Shown piece after piece: positions 21,765-33,100 of a DNA stretch of 64,000 nt. The DNA lies in contig JAYMSP010000005.1 in the NCBI GenBank assembly GCA_036897095.1, positions 1 to 64,000 of the forward strand. Reading direction: 5' to 3'. The DNA is from Plantago elongata. Lineage: Eukaryota > Streptophyta > Magnoliopsida > Lamiales > Plantaginaceae. Below the pieces are notes generated by a model. It had not been told where the DNA came from, did not search any database, and saw nothing but the letters and a program-made list of their open reading frames with translations. The translations under genes were made by a program, and so were the position numbers. Every line of letters starts with the position of its first letter. Positions within the stretch are counted from its first letter, which is position 1.

Positions 21765-23447
21765 TCATGTCCGTGCACTAGTCTCTAGCATGTGACGGAT
21801 CAAACCGTCGATACATCTCTCATTTCTACTGATATCCCCAAACAAACATTTCATCTGTTTCGCGCTATCTCTCAACGCCTTTCCTTCTTCACCAACTACA
21901 GCCAATTGCACCGACTCAGCAACAGAATCACTAGTAAATGACCCATCATTCTCATCTCTAGGTATCTCAACTCCCACTTTCTTATCCACCAACAGTCTAG
22001 CATTCAGTCCCTGATCATTCATCACAGGGAACAGTATCAAAACTCGCCCAAAGCCAAGTGCCTCCGTCACCGAGTTCCAACCACAGTGAGTCAGGAATCC
22101 ACCTACAGCAGGATGACTCAATATCTTTACCTGCGGTGCCCATTTGGCGTGAACCACTCCTCTATCTTTAACTCTATCACAGAATCCATCAGGAAGCATT
22201 TCCAGGAGGTAGTCTCTGTTCAACACCCAAAAGAATGGCAGGTTGCATTTTTCAAGGCCAAGTGCCAGTGCTTGAGCTTCTTCTTTTGACAATGCGGCCT
22301 CAGTTCCAAGTGCAACATACACTACTGAACCCTCGATTCGCTTATCTAACCATTCTTTGATTCCCAGCCACTCTTTGTTCTCCCCAAGTTCATCTTCATA
22401 TTCATCCAACGAATGTGGCAAAACGCCAATCGAAATCACTCGTTTGTCAACATAAAGTTGACGAATTAAGTCAAACCACTCAGGTTCAAACTCCTCACAT
22501 GATCTGAATATCACAATGTCACTCCCTTTAACTGCAAGGGCAAACCTGACTGAGTCGGATGTACCTGAGTCGTAATCATTTCCACCCGCATCTGTTTTGG
22601 GGACGGAACTAGGATTAGCATCAAGCATATTCTGAACAATGTTTAACAACTGGGGCTGAAATTAACAAACTGCTGATTTTGATAATAATACCATTTCAGA
22701 AACTGCAACATATGTTATTCATACTGATTCGCTTTGAAACTATTTATACAACAGTTCAGTGATTCACAGTAAGCAGAAAATTAAATGTCATGCGAAGAAT
22801 CAGATCAAAAGCGAAACCTTTAATACTAGTAATTACATTACATGTATACCTTTCTCCATGTTCTTGGTCATTTCATGGAGGCGAAACGCCATGCTGCTCG
22901 GGAACGGTATCCATTCAGGCGGGGCAGTGAACGCCTCAGCAGTGGTCCAGACATTATTTTGGTCCAACAAAGCAGAAACCGGGCCAAGAAACGCCATGAA
23001 AGCAGCTGTAAAAAGACTAAAAAAAGCTCTGGAGATACCCAACTCAGCAGCCATTGGAGGTAGCCAATGAGAGGCATAGTCAAACACAATCCAATCAGGT
23101 TTTTCTCTTACAAGAAAACTCCTTATTGGAGGCTCAAACAGGTCATAAGCCACTTTGAGCAACTGCTGTTTGACATGAGGAACGTCCATGGACGACTCTG
23201 CATTTACCGGCAAGTCGTCGAGTTGTGGCATCTGGAGGGTAATGAAACTGATCAAGTGGGATAAATGATGTGGGATTTTGGGAAGTGATTGAATGTTTCT
23301 TGGTGTGGATATGAAGGAGACTCTGTGGCCCTCTTGAGCTAAGGATTTGGATAGTCTGAAAAATGGTCTGAGATGGCCTATGGCTAGCCATGGGAACATT
23401 ACTATGTGAAGCACTTTCATTTCTTGATCTTCTTGTTGTGCTTCCAT
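21765..23447 (-). CDS. UGT91-like glycosyltransferase (GT1), about 498 aa
   Basis: Two exons, probably 22842-23447 and 21765-22655. The GTATAC donor at 22849 would leave the wrong phase, so the next GTAATG (22841) is preferred; the exact junction is uncertain. The N-terminal half has HIVMFPWLAIGHLRPFFRLS with the catalytic-type His in the GH motif, then RVSFISTPRNIQSLPKIP. The C-terminal half carries the plant PSPG box: WAPQVKILSHPAVGGF, THCGWNSVTEALG and the closing DQ, which bind the UDP-sugar. The start resembles putative UDP-rhamnose:rhamnosyltransferases of the UGT91 group, which add a second sugar to glycosides of flavonoids or terpenoids. The acceptor is not predictable. Cytosolic. Confidence 0.88.
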
Positions 23448-24876
23448 GGTGATCTACCAGATCCAGAATCAAATTGCAGAATATATGAAGTTGTAATAAG
23501 CAGTGTGAACTTTTGAAGTCAAGAACATGGAGTCAAATATGTACTGTAATCTTATCAGCAACATGAGCAGTTTTGTTCTGTAATAGGCTAGAAGTGCGAA
23601 CTTAGTCAGATGGGGTCCTTCAAGATTGGTGGATAAATTAAACTAAAGTCACAAGACTCACAATTCACAATACCATAATTTTAAAGGAGAGACAATTTTG
23701 CCAATTCGTCATTGGGCGATAATGTTGCAACTCTATGTTCGTCAAATTAGATGATAGGTGACTGATACTTTGATCAATCGTAGTGATATCATTCACCGTA
23801 TAAACTTGGTGTACCTAAACAAGTAGGAGCTGTGTCATGTTATTTATATCACCTTTCGGATTTCAATATCATTCGATTCTTCAAACGAGTTTTTATTCAT
23901 TGAGCGAGATGAGATTCTCAGAGATACAATTTGAAGTTAAATCATATCTTGTGAATTGTGATACATCAAGTACATGTACATCTCAGTATCTCACACTCTT
24001 TGTAGCCATATATTATCAAGTGCACAGAATTAGAGAACAGTATTTGTATATTCAATTGAGAAAATCTGGGGTTGTTTTCTCTAACAACCTCAGTTTGAAT
24101 CTGTCTTCAAACTAAATTTAGTACTCTGTTCAAACTTACAACCAGCTGGTCTACATTTAACGCGTATATATGTCTATACATACTACTCACACACTTTACA
24201 CACATGACAACCCTTCAAGTTCGAAATATACAGTTCAGTCAGTTCAAGTTTGAACTATATATCCCTGTTTATGATGTCCAATCATACAACCTAATGCACA
24301 ATCCCCCATGGATACCAGAGCTATAGGGATTAGTCTGTTTTGGGGATGAAATCTTGTTTTCTCACCTTTCGATTCAAGCCTGCAGGTCGCCTCATTACGA
24401 AGTTGACGTATCGATTGCATTCGTGAAAGGTGTTGCTTCTGTCTCTTGGGATAATGGCACACAGGTTAGAGCTGAAACTCTAATGTAGGATTCTAAGAAG
24501 TTCATAGTTTTTTCCCCTGGTGAAGAAGCATCATGCTTTCAATATTCTGACTCTAACATTTGTAAGATTACATCTCTAATCTTTCAGAAAAACTTTGTCC
24601 CTTTCATCTGTCTTCTTCTGTCCTTGAAGCCTGAATCTTGGAAAACAGGGGATTTTTGGTCACTTTTTCATGTCCTTGTTGCAACAGCTAATTACTTGTC
24701 TGGCAAAAAGGGGTATCTAACACTAAATAGACAATATCAAGTCTTGGTAAATATCAATTCATTTGGTTCTTTTCCCAGATTCACTGCACATACATTGCCA
24801 TTCTCCTATAGCACATACCTCACTATAAATTCAGAAATAGTTCTCCTTTAACTTCACAAAACATCTTTCAAGTAAA
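23448..24876. other. Intergenic DNA between UGT and germin-like genes
   Basis: Contains the promoters of both flanking divergent genes. No coding signal of its own. Confidence 0.5.
24824..24830 (+). promoter_or_regulatory. TATA box of the plus-strand germin-like gene
   Basis: TATAAAT in CCTCACTATAAATTCAG, about 50 bp before the ATG at 24877. Confidence 0.75.
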
Positions 24877-25491
24877 ATGGCACTGACATGTACCAAACAA
24901 AACAAACTACTCACATTTGCACTTGTACTTGCTGCTCTTCATCTAACACTTGCAGGGGATGCAGACATACTAACTGATTTCGTATCATATTCAACTGATA
25001 TCAACGGGAGTTTCTTCACTTACACCGGCCTGCGATCCTTTATTGGCGCAACACCACCAACCTTCACAGTTTATAAAGCAACCATGGCACAATTCCCTTC
25101 CCTAAATGGACAGAGCGTCTCATTCGCTGCCCTTTACTACCCCCCATCCAGTGTCAACCCGCCCCACACTCACCCTCGTGCATCCGAGCTATTGTTCGTT
25201 CTAGAGGGATGTCTAGATGTGGGTTTCATCAACACGACCAATCACCTCTTCAGACAGAAACTCAAACAAGGCGATATGTTTGTGTTCCCCAAAGGACTTG
25301 TTCATTATCAGTACAACTATAATGAAAAGGTCCCAGCTGTCGCACTTTCTGCATTTGGAAGCGCGAGTGCTGGCACAGTTTCAATCCCGACTACAGTTTT
25401 CAATACGAGCATTTATGATCCCATCTTAGCTGCTTCTTTCAAGACCGACATTGAAACTATAAAGAGCCTAAAGAATGGGCTCTCGCATTAG
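24877..25491 (+). CDS. Germin-like protein, 204 aa (paralog of the one at 20.7 kb)
   Basis: A single exon. A signal peptide ends near LTLAG/DADILTDF (residue about 27). Cupin box 1 PPHTHPRASELLFVLEG supplies H97, H99 and E104; box 2 GDMFVFPKGLVHYQYN supplies H143. Its structure matches the neighbour at 20742-21353, so the two are probably an inverted, now well-diverged duplicate pair. Two Cys (C5 in the signal peptide, C112 in the barrel) do not make the classical N-terminal pair. N43 and N119 are candidate glycosylation sites. Apoplastic manganese-cupin role inferred from the family. Confidence 0.93.
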   Translation: MALTCTKQNKLLTFALVLAALHLTLAGDADILTDFVSYSTDINGSFFTYTGLRSFIGATPPTFTVYKATMAQFPSLNGQSVSFAALYYPPSSVNPPHTHPRASELLFVLEGCLDVGFINTTNHLFRQKLKQGDMFVFPKGLVHYQYNYNEKVPAVALSAFGSASAGTVSIPTTVFNTSIYDPILAASFKTDIETIKSLKNGLSH

Positions 25492-26411
25492 GTATAACAA
25501 GTATGCAGATGAACTGGTTCCATGAATAAAACATTACCCTATAAGAGGGAATTTGGCATTCACCAAAATATATCATAATGTTGCCTCTATGGATAATCTG
25601 TACACATGTCAATCAGCTAGAGATCAGATAGTTTCCCCCAAGTGCTTCAGCTACTAACACACTGTCTATCACTTGCTCATTCCTTAAAGATTGCAAAATA
25701 CATCTACATACCATACCATGAAATAGTTTTCAGAAAGGCACAGGCAGTGACTTGAAATGATGAGGGAAATATATGCAGCCTCTATGCAGTAACTTGCAAC
25801 CGTAACAAAAAGTTTGTAACCCAAATGTGAGTAAATCAATAAGACAGTGAATAGGCAACTTAGCCCCAATGCTATCTGTCATTTTTCCTTTTAAGAACTA
25901 CTCAAATGCAGTTCACTTACCATACATGACACATAAGCAGCATATTCTGAACTTCTCCAGCAATGCAGAAATCATTTACCATAGAATTCACCTACGCTCT
26001 ACAATTCAGTTCTCTGCTAAGAAAACAAGAATAAACTTATCATTTGTACAACAACTTGTGTTAATTTATCATATATGAAATGCTAACTTCATGGAATAAC
26101 ATTAACCAAGCCCAGTGCACAAGGGAACAGTAATAGCTATGCTAAGGATGGCACAACAAGAAGAATGCAATCAAAAGTAGATATAATCACCAAGAATGTT
26201 AGTACTGAGAACTGATTCCGATATAAACTCCAAACTAGATATGGTTCAAGATTTATTCACATTCAAAATCTAAGAGACTGTAAACTATCATACCTAACTA
26301 CTGCTGCTGCTTCTTACTCATCTATAAGCTAAATAAACATTGAGTTTACAAGTCAAGATGTCAATATTCACGCAACTATTATATACACAATGTATGCTGA
26401 TTCCTAACACT
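25492..26411. other. Convergent intergenic DNA with 3' UTRs
   Basis: The 3' UTR of the germin-like gene lies on the left (to about 25650), and probable long 3' UTR sequence of the MYB gene on the right. No other gene signal. Confidence 0.5.
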
Positions 26412-27210
26412 TTATCTAGGCGTAGGATAACTAAATCGCGAAAAACCACCTTCGCGAGGAAGATTAGTAGGAGCTGGCACACTCATGCTTTCCATCGGAG
26501 ATGTAATATCATGTATGCTGGACCTTTTCCTCTCTTTCTTCCCTGAGCTATGACGCAGAAAGTACTTCTGAGCATGGCTAGCAACTTGCGTCGGAGTCCT
26601 TGTTACAACTACATTTCTTGATATACTTCTCCAGTCACCTTTGCCATATTTCTCAAGCCCAGCCAAAAATAACCTGAAAAAATCGATAAATATTCCCACA
26701 TAAGCCTCAAGATCACCAAAAATCAGATAGAATCCCATCAATTCAACAAGCTCGAACTCATAAATAGGTGCAGGAGGTACCAAGAACACGTTTTAATCAC
26801 AAAACAGGAACAAGCAAACAAAACAAACAACAGAAATAACAAAATTGAGATTACTTGTGTTCATCTTCAGTCCAAGGCGTGCCTTTCTTCCTCTCAGGGG
26901 CCTCACCGGAACGTTCCCTCTGATTCGACCGGTCGAAATTGATCTGACTCGGATTCTGTTCCTCCCAGAGCTCATCGGCATAGGGCGGCTCAACCCGACC
27001 CGACTCAATTTCGCTTATGTCATACAGCAAGGCATCGTAATGAACCATCACATCCTCAGCCGTCTTTCCGGGCAAAATCTCGGCGATTCTCTGCCACCTA
27101 TCCGGAATCTCGTCAGGGAATTGAACCAGAGCCTGCTCGAACATCTTGTCTTCCTCTCGCGACCACTGATTGCTCGGCATAGACGGCATCACCCACTCTT
27201 GAGGGTACAT
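26412..27210 (-). CDS. DIVARICATA-type MYB transcription factor, 205 aa
   Basis: Two exons, 26855-27210 and 26412-26673 (618 nt, split in a Lys codon). The first SANT/MYB domain, residues 14-65: [20 protein letters not shown], then [20 protein letters not shown] and [15 protein letters not shown]. The second, residues 108-160: [38 protein letters not shown], then the SHAQKYF signature at 151-157. Two separated MYB domains of this sort define the DIVARICATA/I-box-binding type, which binds GATAAG-like DNA and works in development and hormone or stress responses. Nuclear. At 205 aa it is shorter than many relatives (about 260-300 aa) because the C-terminal tail is brief. Confidence 0.92.
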
Positions 27211-28326
27211 TTTTTGCAGTAATCAATTGATCGAAAATCGAGCTGGTTTGAATGTGTGTTTGAGTAACTGAGGAGGGCTATTTGGGGGATTATGGTGGGG
27301 GTTTAGATACATATATGCATACACACACGGATTTGTAGAGAGAAGAAAGGGGAGATCTTTTTGGGTTGGTTTGTTTGGTACTGCAGCAAACAGTTTTAAG
27401 AAGAAGAAGAAAGAGGTTTGGAAGAAGAGGAAGAAGGCAAATTTAGCACGTATCTACCTACTTTTCTTGTAATTTGTTTAAACTTCTTAACTGAAAATTA
27501 TCCATATTTATTAATCCACTAAGCTTGTATTTACTTCTTTATTAGTAAAACTTTATAGACTAGCATGCAAAATTGATATGGTTTATATGCACATTGTCTT
27601 TTGGTATACACCCAATATATACCGGACTGTACGTAGAATTTATATTAGGAGGCTGAGAGTACGTATGCGACCTATTTTTAAAGTTCGTTGAATAAATTTT
27701 AAATTTTTAAAAGTTTTATTTATAAAAAGAATTAAATATCTTTTTGGAGGGGAATTACCTCAGCAGATCCCGCTTGAATATATATATATTTAAAGTTTAA
27801 AAAGTAATATACTTAAGATGTTATGAGATTTTTTTTTTAATAAATGAATTATATATAAAATAGTCTAATGTTGAGTGTAATATTCTGAGTTGTTGGATTT
27901 TAATGTTAACTCGTTGGGATATATTTCATCACATTTTCGATTTAAAATGATTGGCATTACAAAGGTATTATTGCTTTCATTCTTTTCCGATCAAAGCAGT
28001 CATAGTAAGAGAGTTTGCTAGACATTACATACATTCTCCCTTAATTTTTTATTTTTTATTTCTTCTTCAACGTTTAAAATTAACCTGAACCCTACTTATT
28101 AATTAAAATGAAAGGGACATACCAACTGAACTGCACTACATTATTAATAAATTAAAATTTTATAACATCACCTCTTCATTGTAGTGTTTGATTCGAATTT
28201 ATAAATAAATTCAAAAATTATATTCTTTGATATATACTCATTATTGTATTTTTTTATGTATAGGGGATTTTTTTAAAATATATCGTGGAATGAGACACAT
28301 CCATTTTAAATATACCATACATTGAT
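27211..28326. other. MYB gene promoter, then AT-rich DNA
   Basis: The first 250 bases, with a purine-rich GAAGAAGAAGAAAG tract near 27400, are the 5' region of the MYB gene. The rest has no coding signal. Confidence 0.5.
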
Positions 28327-28673
28327 TAAGTATTTTTATATACCAATGGCTACTTGTCCACAAGATATACACCGGTTATTTTTTTTCTCCGATTTGATGA
28401 TTTATTATACGCATCAGGAGTATCTCACACGTTGGAAGTACCTCAAGTGCCGTAAATATTTCACACGCTCAACACCTGTCAAATCACAATTCAATCTCGA
28501 AAATTAGTTCGAAAGAAAAATCAAATAAAGAAAAGAAATTCATCAAATATGTAGTCATTATGTCGAGCGTGTGAGATACTATATGCACAGTACAATAAAT
28601 CATTAAATTGGAGAAAAAAAATGACTGGAGTACATCTTCTAAACAAGTAACCATTATAAAGTGTATAAAAAAT
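28327..28673. repeat. Long imperfect inverted repeat (foldback), about 350 bp
   Basis: The left arm (about 28330-28432) and the reverse complement of the right arm (about 28565-28673) align over about 105 bases with scattered mismatches. Shared blocks include GGCTACTTGTCCACAAGATA versus GGTTACTTGTTTAGAAGATG, ATTTTTTTTCTCCGATTTGA versus ATTTTTTTTCTCCAATTTAA, and TGATTTATT and GTATCTCACACG in both. The middle 130 bases are not clearly paired. It could be a MITE-like foldback or a precursor of hairpin RNA. Confidence 0.7.
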
Positions 28674-28674
28674 A

Positions 28675-28921
28675 TTCCCTCCATCTCGTTTTGAAAATTT
28701 TGTGGGATCGGGCATAAGTTTTAAGAAAAAAAGTGATAAAGTAGAAAAGAAGGTAATAAAGTATGAATGTTATTGGATAAAGTAGGAGAAATAGTTAATA
28801 AAGTATAATAGATGATTTATAAAGTATGAAATAGATTATTTTTTTTATTTAAGAAAATGAAACTTTTAATTTAAAACAGTATAAAATGAAAAGTTGGACT
28901 TTCAAATCGAGAAGAAGAAAG
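28675..28921. mobile_element. Stowaway-like MITE (same family as 8.6 and 13.4 kb)
   Basis: Ends are TA / TTCCCTCCATCTCGTTTTGA on the left and, read inward from the right, TA / CTTTCTTCTTCTCGATTTGA. The interior has GGATAAAGTAGGAGAAATAG and TTAATAAAGTATAATAG, shared with the other two copies. About 247 bp; it sits directly against the right arm of the foldback. Confidence 0.7.
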
Positions 28922-29426
28922 TATACTGTTATTATGTAGTTGGTAAAATGAATGTGTTTCACTGTCCATTATATTTTGAAAAGTTTAGACCATGCGAATA
29001 CAATAATCCTTTCACTTTCAACTTCCAAGTAGCTTGTTTCTCATGTATACTACTTCTATAGTCCATGCCAAATTGCCAATCCAAAAAAGCTTTCATTTTC
29101 AACTCCAAAGACACTTCCAAGTAGCTTATTCCTGTTTCAAGCAATTGTTTATTCAAGAACTACTAAACGAGTATTGTAATTTGTAAGACCAAGATAAATT
29201 CAAGAAACGGCATGCAGATATGCAATGATTAGAAAATTTAATAATTGTACAAATCTGTTAAGCAAGTATTGGTTGGGAAGTAAACTAAGTACTGGAGTCG
29301 ACTAGGTGCGATGAACTGAGTTGTGAACGCAAACAAGATTGGGCTGGGCCGATTAAATTAAGCGGCGCGTCAGGTGACTTAGGTGGGTGTACTTTCGCTA
29401 TTTTGGCTCTTTTCAATAAGTGTCTA

Positions 29427-29631
29427 CTTTGTCCCAATAAACTTCATATATTTATCACTTTTAATCGTTTCATTAAAATTTATATATTATTAAAAAATAA
29501 AATTACACCACCACTATAAATAATAAACAATCTCAAATTTATACAAAAATTACATATTTTACCACTAAAAATATACTTTTTCAATCTTAATGTATAAAGT
29601 TTAATGGGACGGAAGTTTAATGGGACGGAGT
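29427..29631. mobile_element. Stowaway-like MITE, second family
   Basis: The left end CTTTGTCCCAATAAACTTC follows TA; the right end TTTAATGGGACGGAGT precedes TA. The interior ACAAAAATTACATATTTTAC resembles the element at 37590. A TTTAATGGGACGGA end is tandemly doubled on the right. Confidence 0.7.
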
Positions 29632-29633
29632 TA

Positions 29634-30186
29634 GTAATAAATACGCAATTCTCATTCTTCTATCTCATCTACGTGGGATAATATTATGCTACCACGTGTA
29701 CACGCACGAGCAAAGTTATTTTACAGATGGATCAGAGTTGTGGATAAGATGGATTATGCCAGGTCGATCTGGATTAACTGCCTTTTTTAATGATTTGCCA
29801 ACACGTTTTTCGTTCCTTCCCACCAAAAAAGTCTCCCGAATTCAACCGTGATCTCAGCCCTTTCTTTAGAGAGTTGTGTAGATGTACACCTACTCGAATA
29901 TTTTTGTTTTTTCTCCGAAGCTATATTTTCTTTAACTGAAATTTATTAAAATGATAAGTATTGAAATTCAATTTAACTGAAATTTATTAACCGGAAAAGT
30001 ATTGAAATGAATGTTGAATACAGTGGAACTTAGTGTTAACCCATTTAGAGTCAAGAATGTTGACTTGATTTCTGGTGAACTGTAGATTAATCAACATGAC
30101 AAAACCCAAGTTTAAGATCCAAAATGGGAAATCTCAACAGGTTAAATCCAGATTCTTGAGTCAGCAATTCACCGGTGCTTTGATAG
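29634..30186. other. Intergenic DNA before the RNase H-like gene 3' end
   Basis: No coding signal; the last 100 bases are the probable 3' UTR of the minus-strand gene. Confidence 0.45.
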
Positions 30187-33100
30187 CTACTGAAGAGCCT
30201 CAGTAACTTGTCCCTCTGCAATTACAGAAGCATCCGAATCAAATATTCGTTGCTTTATTTATTTTTCGTTGTACAAAAAAGAAGAATTTTCTTTACCAGC
30301 AAGATCCACTGCTAAGTTGGCCTGAGCATCAGCCTCAGCATTAAAGTCCTTGCAGAAAGTAAAATAATAACAAGGTGATGTTAATAAACTATCCATTTGT
30401 TAGAGAAAAGATCTAACACGGAAAATAAAAGGAAGCAATCGCCTAGTAATGTAAATGGCATGAACGTATGTTTCAGGCCACACAACAAAACTGTAATCAA
30501 GACTCTGAATGTATATCCTGGAAAGGAAAAGGTTTTGCATTACACTCACCCTTAGAACATGATAGATTTCGAACGAGGTAAACATATCCTTCAGTTTCTT
30601 TGCCTCATAATACACGGTGAAGATGTTATCGTTTTTAACCTTCCATAGACCTTTAATCTGTCAAGAAGAAATCAGTACATCCTTTATGAAATAAACAAGA
30701 CCATTGACACACCAGATGACAGAGTACGACATTTATCAAATCGTAATGGTGTAAACCAGGTGAAAGAGTACGACTTTTATCAAATCGTAACAGTACCAAA
30801 TAATGTGGAAGTCCGAAAAGTAAATATTTGAAAAGTACATGTTGGACATTAGCAGAATTGGAACCATGGCAAATGCTAAAATTATGATGTTAGACTACTC
30901 ATGGTTACACTTACATACTTGCATGGACTAAGTTGACCATGATGGGGACATACCTGGATAGTAACATACCAAGTGTATACCTGGATAGTAACATACCTGC
31001 ATGCAAACCAGTTTGGAGTCACCTCGAGCTCGAATACGTGTGAAACCTTTTTCAAGTGCAACTCTCAACCCCAATATAACGGCACGGTATTCAGCAACAT
31101 TATTGGTTGCTACACCCAATCCTTCACTCAACCTACAGATCTAACATTTGAAAAATGTTAAAATTATATCCTATGAGCAATGAGCATAAAAATGAATGTA
31201 GGAAGTCTCCAAATATGCTTTGAGCTTACCAGACTTCCATTTTCCGCTCGTAGTATAGCTCCAGCCCCAGCTTGACCAGGATTTCCCTTAGAAGCACCAT
31301 CAAACTCAAGGGTACAGGATTGCTGCTAAGATCACAGGCGTACAGGAATGTCTTTAAGCCTAGAAACTTATAATAATCATTCAGATATAAGTATTTGGAA
31401 TACAAAAAAGACATCTCGTGTTACAATTAATTACTGCTTTACAAGAATTTAGTGCAAGGAAAAGATGACATACGTTAACACCTTTCCTAAGGTGTGATGC
31501 TATAGAGGACTTCAAGAAATACTATTTCTTAAACAAGTCTAACATTAAAACTGATTTAATTATATTGACAGCTCCGCAATGCTTCCTAAGAAATGTTTAA
31601 AGTCAACCAAAATTAAGCCAACAGCGTGAGAGGGGTGATGAAGAAGGATGACTGTTATAGCCACAGTTGACGCTGGTCTGCTGATTCTGAACCATATTAT
31701 ATATGATTATATGAGGGTTAACATGAATATACTTGAGCGTTCTACCTTATTATGTATCCTATAGTTTCCCTAGTCCCTACCCAACCAAACTATCAGGAGC
31801 GCTTCCAGGGCCCAGGCTCTATGCAGGATAGTGTTTTGGGAAGAAAATCAAGCTTGAAACACCAAAACCATAACCGCTGCCCACGTGCCACCCAAAATGG
31901 TATCCTACCTGCCATTGCACAAGATGCCCAATGTTGCTATACAAAATATATTCTCTCCGTTAACAAATTTGATATCACCACCATTTTCTGTGGACCAGTA
32001 TCATGCGTCTCAAATTGGACTTTTGGCAGGATATAACCACATAGGAAATGGTTAAAACACTACATGTATGCAATTTTGTAATAATACAAATCAAAGCCGG
32101 ATAACAAATCTTAATCATGACCGTTTTTGGTAGAAAAGAATTTCAAGGTGTTCTATGACTCGTGGTGGCAATAGAGGAGCAAGCTAACTGAAGCCAGGCC
32201 AGACTATTCTTAGGATTAGGTTAGCCTACGACCTATACTCAAATAGTAGTCTATAAATTTGTTTTACATTATACTGCAAATGAGGTTTAATGATGTTCCA
32301 CATTTGACCCTCACTGGTGGCTCAATGCCCCGGGCATATAGATTGGAGGGGAAGCGTATTACCAACAAATTTGCACTTAGCTGTCTGACTTGATCTCTAA
32401 TGTGAGTCAGCAACTTTGAGGGTTTGAAATGGAAATTATAATGAGTTGATTGAAAAACTCTCCCACATCTCCTGCTATAGTCTTAAGTCATTGGAAAACC
32501 AGGGACATGACAAATCTCAACAGGTAAATTCTCTTGAAGAGCCAGACTAGCAAAAAGTTTGCTTCAAGCTTCATGCAAGTACATGATCAGCCTGCAAATA
32601 TACAATAATATGTTCGACATCATTTGTGAAGCTACATATTATGCATCACCATGGCTTTTCACTTATAGTACTGCAATTTGAAAACATTGCCTGTTTATCA
32701 AGAAAAACTATTTGTCTACTGACACACCAAGACATAGGCACGGGCAAATTTTGACATTGTTGATATACAATTTTAACACAGATTATTATACTTATGCAGC
32801 TCGGGGGGGAAATATAATTGTTTTTGTTCCCATGTAAGAAATTGTTACAAGAAATGTTCATATTATTGAGTGAAAACACACCAAGGAAAGATGACGATGC
32901 CACTTACACCATAACCGCCTCCGCCTGATGACATAGTTTCCTGCTCCTTCTTGATCGTGGGCTCTTTAGATTTTTCATCTCTCAAAGAAGGTTGCTGATG
33001 AAAAGCAAGTACAACATACATCAAAACCCATCACGATATTGGAGATTTCAAGATTAGACGAGATTCTTGAGCAACAAAAATTGTCCAGGTGCTACGATTG

